A DNA stretch of 64,000 bases, taken from NCBI GenBank assembly GCA_963580455.1, contig OY756967.1, forward strand, positions 11,554,501-11,618,500, written 5' to 3'. Both the position numbers and the translations under genes were made by a program. Under the pieces are notes generated by a model. The model did no database searches. It was not told the DNA's origin and worked only from the letters and a program-made list of their open reading frames with translations. Positions 1 to 5,100 of the stretch are shown here, piece after piece; the first letter of the stretch is position 1, and every line of letters begins with the position of its first letter. This stretch comes from Euonymus europaeus. Lineage: Eukaryota > Streptophyta > Magnoliopsida > Celastrales > Celastraceae.

Positions 1-184
1 TATAAAGATTATCTAAAACACCTTGCAACTCTCGACGTTCTATTATATATCTACCAACAGTTTCCCAAGTACCACGTGGAATAAATACAACATTTAATAC
101 ATCAATACGATATTCTATTTCACAAATACGACGACTAATACGTCTTATTTCACACTTAATATTACCGATATTAGGACAAACCAT
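1..184 (-). CDS. Viral ORF D, minus-strand copy, cut by window edge
   Basis: Starts at the ATG complementary to 182-184 and stays open to base 1, giving about 61 of the 77 codons of ORF D in the plus copy, with identical sequence over that length. The function is not recognised; it has the same two-helix, coiled-coil-like character as ORF D at 1714-1947. Its start lies two bases beyond the ORF C stop, as in the plus copy. Confidence 0.6.
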   Translation of the reverse strand, partial: MVCPNIGNIKCEIRRISRRICEIEYRIDVLNVVFIPRGTWETVGRYIIERRELQGVLDNLY

Positions 185-186
185 AT

Positions 187-423
187 CTAGACCCTAGATA
201 AGAGTTCCATTTGCCTAAGCAAAGCACGTCTAGCATTTTTTAATGCAGTGATAATATCAAAGAGTTGCATATACAGGTCCATGAGCATTATGAACCTTGG
301 ATGATCTGGAGCAGTTCTTTGCCCTAGAGCATTAACACGAACTAATAAGTCGTCAAAGTCAGCAATTGATCGCTCTAATTGTCTATTCCTGTGCCTGAGA
401 GTGCTAAGCAATGGATTAGGCAT
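187..423 (-). CDS. Viral ORF C, minus-strand copy, 78-aa helical protein
   Basis: Mirror copy of ORF C at 1475-1711, with one amino-acid difference (Phe here for Ser in the plus copy, base 260). Two charged helical segments flank a short loop containing a proline. It overlaps the preceding ORF B by 8 bases in an ATG-CCTAA arrangement. Function unknown. Confidence 0.6.
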   Translation of the reverse strand: MPNPLLSTLRHRNRQLERSIADFDDLLVRVNALGQRTAPDHPRFIMLMDLYMQLFDIITALKNARRALLRQMELLSRV

Positions 424-655
424 TTCGAAGACGTCTTATTTCGTCTGTGATATCCTGCCACTGTTGATTCAAATCATCAATTAAATCATCAACCATATTA
501 TAGACGTTCCACAAATAAACGTCTCTTAGAGATCCTCGAACACAGAGAGAACGTTGGTGATTTATTTCAGTTATTAATTCTTCACATTCATTAATGTATT
601 CTTCAAGATCATTTAATTCAAGTTGCAGTTCCAATATTAGAGAATATACAGGCAT
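416..655 (-). CDS. Viral ORF B, minus-strand copy, 79-aa acidic helical protein
   Basis: Mirror copy of ORF B at 1243-1482 and identical in protein sequence. The reading frame is open further upstream to 706, but the first ATG is at 655-653, corresponding to the plus-copy ATG. Leucine/isoleucine-rich, strongly acidic helices suggest a coiled coil. Function unknown. Confidence 0.6.
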   Translation of the reverse strand: MPVYSLILELQLELNDLEEYINECEELITEINHQRSLCVRGSLRDVYLWNVYNMVDDLIDDLNQQWQDITDEIRRLRNA

Positions 656-656
656 A

Positions 657-863
657 TTAATTTCTAAGAGCTCGAATACTAAAATAAGCAGATCTAGTAT
701 AAACAAACCCAGACCTCATTAGGCGATAGGCAAAATCATCGGAATTAAAATAAACATTCAAGTTATGAAAAAACCTTAACATAATCATATCTACTATCCC
801 TCCCGGGAAGACAGAAGCGAGACATATGCGAGCAATAGCACATAGACGATAAACATTAGGCAT
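657..863 (-). CDS. Viral ORF A, minus-strand copy, 68-aa protein
   Basis: The frame is open back to 983, but only through non-ATG codons across the primer-binding site. The first ATG is at 863-861, matching ORF A of the plus copy (1035). Two substitutions separate the copies: Ile/Leu (base 827) and Phe/Ser (base 706). The N-terminal third is hydrophobic with cysteines. Function unknown. Confidence 0.5.
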   Translation of the reverse strand: MPNVYRLCAIARICLASVFPGGIVDMIMLRFFHNLNVYFNSDDFAYRLMRSGFVYTRSAYFSIRALRN

Positions 864-965
864 ACGAAAGAAAGGTAACCAATTTACATAGCAATATATA
901 GGAGATGGAAGTATAATTTGCGTAGGAAGTAAAACAGAGATCGTAATTACCTCACGGAGGCGTCG

Positions 966-978
966 GGCTCCGATACCA
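966..978 (-). promoter_or_regulatory. Primer-binding site for initiator tRNA-Met
   Basis: The minus strand reads TGGTATCGGAGCC. This matches the plant tRNA-Met-type primer site used by Caulimoviridae (TGGTATCAGAGCC) at all but one base. It lies in the leader, 102 bases upstream of the ORF A ATG. The adjoining plus copy has lost this site, and its far end (9148) stops two bases into it. Confidence 0.85.
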
Positions 979-1034
979 CTCAAGTTGTCTACGTGCAGCG
1001 CATCGTCGGGGTTAGTCGGTTACCTTTCTTTCGT

Positions 1035-1241
1035 ATGCCTAATGTTTATCGTCTATGTGCTATTGCTCGCCTATGTCTCGCTTCTGTCTTCCCGGGAGGG
1101 ATAGTAGATATGATTATGTTAAGGTTTTTTCATAACTTGAATGTTTATTTTAATTCCGATGATTTTGCCTATCGCCTAATGAGGTCTGGGTCTGTTTATA
1201 CTAGATCTGCTTATTTTAGTATTCGAGCTCTTAGAAATTAA
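1035..1241 (+). CDS. Viral ORF A, 68-aa protein of unknown function
   Basis: First ATG after the head-to-head junction; the frame is open upstream only through a GTG in the spacer. The N-terminal third is rich in hydrophobic residues with two cysteines and could form a membrane-seeking helix. The rest has many aromatic residues and a basic C terminus. The start context is weak (C at -3), and the next ORF begins one base after the stop (TAA-T-ATG), which fits leaky scanning or reinitiation. No homologous family is recognised. A second copy is at 863-657 on the minus strand. Confidence 0.5.
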   Translation: MPNVYRLCAIARLCLASVFPGGIVDMIMLRFFHNLNVYFNSDDFAYRLMRSGSVYTRSAYFSIRALRN

Positions 1242-1242
1242 T

Positions 1243-1482
1243 ATGCCTGTATATTCTCTAATATTGGAACTGCAACTTGAATTAAATGATCTTGAAGAAT
1301 ACATTAATGAATGTGAAGAATTAATAACTGAAATAAATCACCAACGTTCTCTCTGTGTTCGAGGATCTCTAAGAGACGTTTATTTGTGGAACGTCTATAA
1401 TATGGTTGATGATTTAATTGATGATTTGAATCAACAGTGGCAGGATATCACAGACGAAATAAGACGTCTTCGAAATGCCTAA
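1243..1482 (+). CDS. Viral ORF B, 79-aa acidic coiled-coil-like protein
   Basis: Two predicted helices, about residues 4-33 and 43-78, joined by a short loop with Gly and Arg. Leucine/isoleucine spacing and alternating Glu/Asp suggest a helical hairpin or coiled coil. Length, helix-loop-helix layout and a hydrophobic-basic C-terminal tail are shared with ORFs C and D, so the three may be paralogues. Small coiled-coil proteins upstream of the polyprotein are known in badnaviruses (virion-associated proteins), but that equivalence is only an inference. It overlaps ORF C by 8 bases. Confidence 0.6.
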   Translation: MPVYSLILELQLELNDLEEYINECEELITEINHQRSLCVRGSLRDVYLWNVYNMVDDLIDDLNQQWQDITDEIRRLRNA

Positions 1483-1711
1483 TCCATTGCTTAGCACTCT
1501 CAGGCACAGGAATAGACAATTAGAGCGATCAATTGCTGACTTTGACGACTTATTAGTTCGTGTTAATGCTCTAGGGCAAAGAACTGCTCCAGATCATCCA
1601 AGGTTCATAATGCTCATGGACCTGTATATGCAACTCTCTGATATTATCACTGCATTAAAAAATGCTAGACGTGCTTTGCTTAGGCAAATGGAACTCTTAT
1701 CTAGGGTCTAG
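1475..1711 (+). CDS. Viral ORF C, 78-aa basic coiled-coil-like protein
   Basis: Begins inside the end of ORF B (ATG-CCTAA overlap, 1475-1482) in a different frame, with G at -3. Helix 1 is at about residues 5-33; a loop with Thr-Ala-Pro follows at about 37-40; helix 2 runs from about 43 to 78 and ends in Leu-Leu-Ser-Arg-Val. ORF D ends in the nearly identical Leu-Leu-Ser-Arg-Leu. It is more basic than ORF B. Function unknown; possible virion-associated or assembly factor. Confidence 0.6.
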   Translation: MPNPLLSTLRHRNRQLERSIADFDDLLVRVNALGQRTAPDHPRFIMLMDLYMQLSDIITALKNARRALLRQMELLSRV

Positions 1712-1713
1712 AT

Positions 1714-1947
1714 ATGGTTTGTCCTAATATCGGTAATATTAAGTGTGAAATAAGACGTATTAGTCGTCGTATTTGTGAAATAGAATATCGTATTGATGTA
1801 TTAAATGTTGTATTTATTCCACGTGGTACTTGGGAAACTGTTGGTAGATATATAATAGAACGTCGAGAGTTGCAAGGTGTTTTAGATAATCTTTATATAC
1901 AATTATATCAGTTAGAATCTCAGCTGGCACTTTTATCACGTTTATAA
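1714..1947 (+). CDS. Viral ORF D, 77-aa coiled-coil-like protein
   Basis: Starts two bases after the ORF C stop (TAG-AT-ATG) in a strong context (G at -3 and +4). Two helical segments, about residues 8-32 and 42-76, flank a loop with Pro-Arg-Gly; the C terminus is Leu-Leu-Ser-Arg-Leu. The layout matches ORFs B and C. The stop codon opens a run of eleven A (1946-1956) and is followed by the 159-base gap before the polyprotein. Function unknown. Confidence 0.6.
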   Translation: MVCPNIGNIKCEIRRISRRICEIEYRIDVLNVVFIPRGTWETVGRYIIERRELQGVLDNLYIQLYQLESQLALLSRL

Positions 1948-1955
1948 AAAAAAAA

Positions 1956-1994
1956 ATGAGTTACAAGTCTTTCTTCTCTAAAGTCTCTTTTTAG
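1956..1994 (+). other. Short upstream ORF, 12 codons
   Basis: ATG at the end of the A run, stop TAG at 1992. Rich in Ser, Phe and Lys. Seen directly; any translational role is inferred from its place ahead of the polyprotein. Confidence 0.3.
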
Positions 1995-2032
1995 ATAAAT
2001 TTTGCTATAAGGAAGCTTCGTCGCGCATCGCT

Positions 2033-2062
2033 ATGGGTATTGTCGCCGGGAAGGGCTTTTAG
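2033..2062 (+). other. Short upstream ORF, 9 codons
   Basis: ATG at 2033, stop TAG at 2060, ending 44 bases before the polyprotein ATG. It is the last ATG before that start, so it could influence initiation there. Confidence 0.3.
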
Positions 2063-2106
2063 ACCCCTCTTGTCGAGCAAGTCGTTGACTGCCTACTTAT
2101 ATCAGA

Positions 2107-5100
2107 ATGAATCTAGTTAGATACTTTGGTAGAAAAGAGTCAAGTACTCAAAAAAATAAAGAAATAGTTATTAATGAAAATTTTAATAAACGTTTGCAAA
2201 ATTGGCAGTTACCTAATTATACAGCTAGTCAAGTATATAAGTCTAAAGGTACTTTTTCATCTGAGACAGATTATATTATTAAAACTGTTGAACAAGCAAT
2301 CCCGCTTGCTTCGGGATATGAAGCTTATCAATTGCTTTCTGAATCCTTAATTAAGGAACACCAAAAGAAATATCAATTTCTTCATCTTGGACTTGTCCAA
2401 GTTGGTTTAAAACCAGCTACTCGTTTAGGATTAAATACATCCGTGGTTATGTGTCTTAGGGATAAGAGACATAATAAATTTCACGATTCTTTATTAGGAA
2501 TCATTGAATCAACCTTATGTGATGGACCGGTGCATTTCACATGCTTTCCCAATTTCACTTTGGCTTTAGACGATCCAACTCTTATGCACTCTTTGTCTTT
2601 AGACATTAAGACTGCTGGATTTGACATGATGGATACATCTAAGAATGTGATTTTGGTGTATAGAGTCTTCTATAAGGTTATGAACACTACTATTCCTAAT
2701 ATGAGGAATATTCCTGAAAACCATCTTTCTGATTCTCAATCAACCACTTTGTTCATTACTGATTTGGCTAAATCCAATATTGTGGTTCCAAAAACTATTA
2801 AGTGGGATCAGGTTAAGCTACCTGAAGATTGGGTATTAGAAAAGGCTATTCCACCCAAAGTACAACCTACAAGACAACTCCAGGATGTAATAGAACAACC
2901 TGATGGTGAGGTAGTTATTCGTTTTTCTAAGGATAGATCTGTAAGGATAGGAAGATCTAAGTCTTATGTTCCTGCTAGACATTCGGTATCTTCTTTTCCA
3001 GATCTACAGGCACAACCTACTTCCCATGGAGCTGTCAGAGGAGTCTTTCACACTCCTGAACAGGTAAGTCATCCTGAATATAATGTTGAATATCCTGAAT
3101 CTTCCCATGCTCATAATTCAGTGTCGCCTACTCCTTCTGAAATGGGATATGATGAGGATAAAAGTGTGATGACAATTCGTTCAAATGAGAAAAGTATTTT
3201 ATATGCAAAATACTTCTGGTTTGTAAGAACCTTTTCTGAAAAACAAAGGGAATTTTTTATTGACAGATTTCAAATGATTAAGAGGTTAGATCCATCTGAA
3301 TCTTTCCTTGACTTTGTTTTCCACATTGCTAGAAACAGTGACTATCATATTCCCGACTTTAATGATTTGTCCTCTCTAGCTACTCTAGAGTCCAATCATC
3401 GAACATTTGTCCTTAAATCAGGAAAAACTGTTCAAGCTATTCATCCTCCTGAAAGCAATCTTGTGCATCGCATAGATTCCGAGGAAGTAGCTGCTGCTCC
3501 TTATAAAAAGGAAGGAACTGTTGAAAATGTGGTTCAACAAGTTAATTATACCAATTTATATTTACAAACAATTGGTGAACAGCTGAATGATATTTCCGCT
3601 CATCTTAGTGGAAGTACTTCTCGGTCTCAGATAGCTCAATCACAGCTGTCTTCTTCTACTGAACCTTTAACAGAAAAGCCATTACAGCTTTCTACTTATG
3701 TTAAAGGTCCGTCATCTTCTAAGAGAACCTTTCCTGACATTCCTAGATTCCAGCCCTTTCTTGAAAAGGATTTTTCTTTTAAAATGTCTGGTTCTCCTTC
3801 TCCAGAGTTTATGTTGGAACTCTTTCAGAAACTATCTGATACAAAAGGAAAGAAATCTTTATCAGTTTTAACTCAAGCTGAAGCCAATTCATCATCGAAT
3901 GAACCAAGTTCATCTACTGAGTCAGATGATAGTTCTGATTCCTTAGATCGAACACATCAAATGTTCTTATCAGAACAACAGCCCTTAGAGATTAATAAAA
4001 TTAAATACTCTAAGTTCCCTACTAGGTATGGTTATCCTCGACCTACACCTATAGATCTTCAAATGGAAGAAGATAATATGTTTGACCAGGTTACCTATTC
4101 AGGCGATTCCATTGTTGAATGGAATATTGATGCCATGACTGAACGACAAGTTGAAAAGGTACTGCAGCATATGATGATGTATGCTACAGCTGCTAAACAG
4201 AAAGGTAATACTGATCAAAATATTGCTAAGGCCATTACCGCAGGATTTTCTGGTATGCTCAAAATGTGGTGGGATAATTATCTTTCCATGGAGCAAAGAT
4301 CCAGTATTTGGACTGCAATTAAAATTGAAGGTAACATCGATGTCTCTGACTGTACGAATACTTTAATCTATACCATTGTTCATCATTTCTTGGGTCACAG
4401 TCAGTCCTTTATGGATAAGTCGCAGGAACAGCTTATGAATTTACGCTGTCCCAAACTTTCTCATTATCGTTGGTACAAAGACGTTTTCTTTGCTAAAGTC
4501 TTTGAAAGACCTGACTGTAATAATGCTTTTTGGAAAGAAAAATTCATTGCAGGTCTGCCTCCTTTCTTTGCTGAAAAGGTCCGTACTAGATTAAAAAATC
4601 TAACGGATGGAATTCTTGATTTCAACCATTATACTTATGGTGAACTCTCTGCTGAGACAGTCGCTGAAGGTGTGTCTCTCTGTACTGATCTTAAAATGCA
4701 AGATCAGATAGCTAAAGAACGACGATTAGGAAAATCCATTCTTGGTGACTTTTGTCAACAGATGGGTTTACCTAATAAGTCTCAGAAGTCTCATAAAGCT
4801 TATAAATCTTCTAGAAAAAGATTTAAATCTTCTAAATCTTATCAATATGATAAACCTGTTAAAAGATCTTATTCTAGGTCTTTTCCTAAAAATGTTCCGA
4901 GAAAAAAGAAGTCTAATTTGACTAAGACTAAACCCTCTAGTTCTAAATCTCAGTCTAGACCACGTACTAAGATTGTTTGCTTTAATTGTGGAAAGCAAGG
5001 TCACTATGCTAATCGTTGTACACAACGAAAAGCTAATTCTTTGGAGATCGCTGAATTACGAACTGCTATTGATCACTTGAAAATTAATGATGATGCAAAG

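Larger units (their letters stand above)
1..880 (-). repeat. Left arm of a viral inverted repeat
   Basis: Base x pairs with base 1898-x of the right arm along the whole arm without net indels. I found three mismatches in 880 bp, at 260, 706 and 827 (about 99.7% identity). The spacer is 881-1017 (137 bp). The arm may continue beyond the window start, because the right-arm sequence continues past 1897. Confidence 0.95.
1..1019 (-). mobile_element. Endogenous pararetrovirus fragment, minus-strand copy (5' part, runs off the window)
   Basis: Read on the minus strand, this block starts in the viral leader (1019), passes a primer-binding site (978-966) and then four short ORFs, the last open at base 1. 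From 1019 to 977 it matches the 3' end of the plus copy (9106-9148) with one mismatch seen. From 880 to 1 it is the inverted copy of 1018-1897. It is therefore a second copy of the same virus in the opposite orientation. Only this copy preserves the stretch between the primer site and ORF A (881-978). How far it extends to the left is unknown. Confidence 0.85.
1018..1897 (+). repeat. Right arm of the viral inverted repeat
   Basis: Inverted counterpart of 1-880, covering ORFs A-C and most of ORF D. The junction with the spacer falls at a two-base overlap (GG, 1018-1019) shared by the leader of the minus copy and the ORF A upstream sequence of the plus copy, which suggests end joining or template switching. 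Confidence 0.95.
1948..2106 (+). promoter_or_regulatory. Leader between ORF D and the polyprotein, with two mini-ORFs
   Basis: This 159-base gap begins in a run of eleven A. It contains two very short ATG ORFs: 1956-1994 (12 codons plus stop) and 2033-2062 (9 codons plus stop). Caulimovirid leaders often carry short upstream ORFs that take part in ribosome shunting or reinitiation. Whether this gap does so is an inference. No promoter motif stands out. Confidence 0.4.

Noticed and set aside
657..983. Longer minus-strand frame (108 codons) through the primer-binding site
   Set aside because: It begins at TTG inside the primer-site region; the plant-usable ATG is at 863 and matches ORF A of the other copy.
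993..1034. N-terminal extension of ORF A from a GTG in the spacer
   Set aside because: The extension is leader sequence of the opposite copy read backwards, created by the head-to-head junction.
1042..1104. 20-codon hydrophobic ORF inside ORF A in another frame
   Set aside because: Too short to support without conservation data; it is preserved in both copies only because they are nearly identical.
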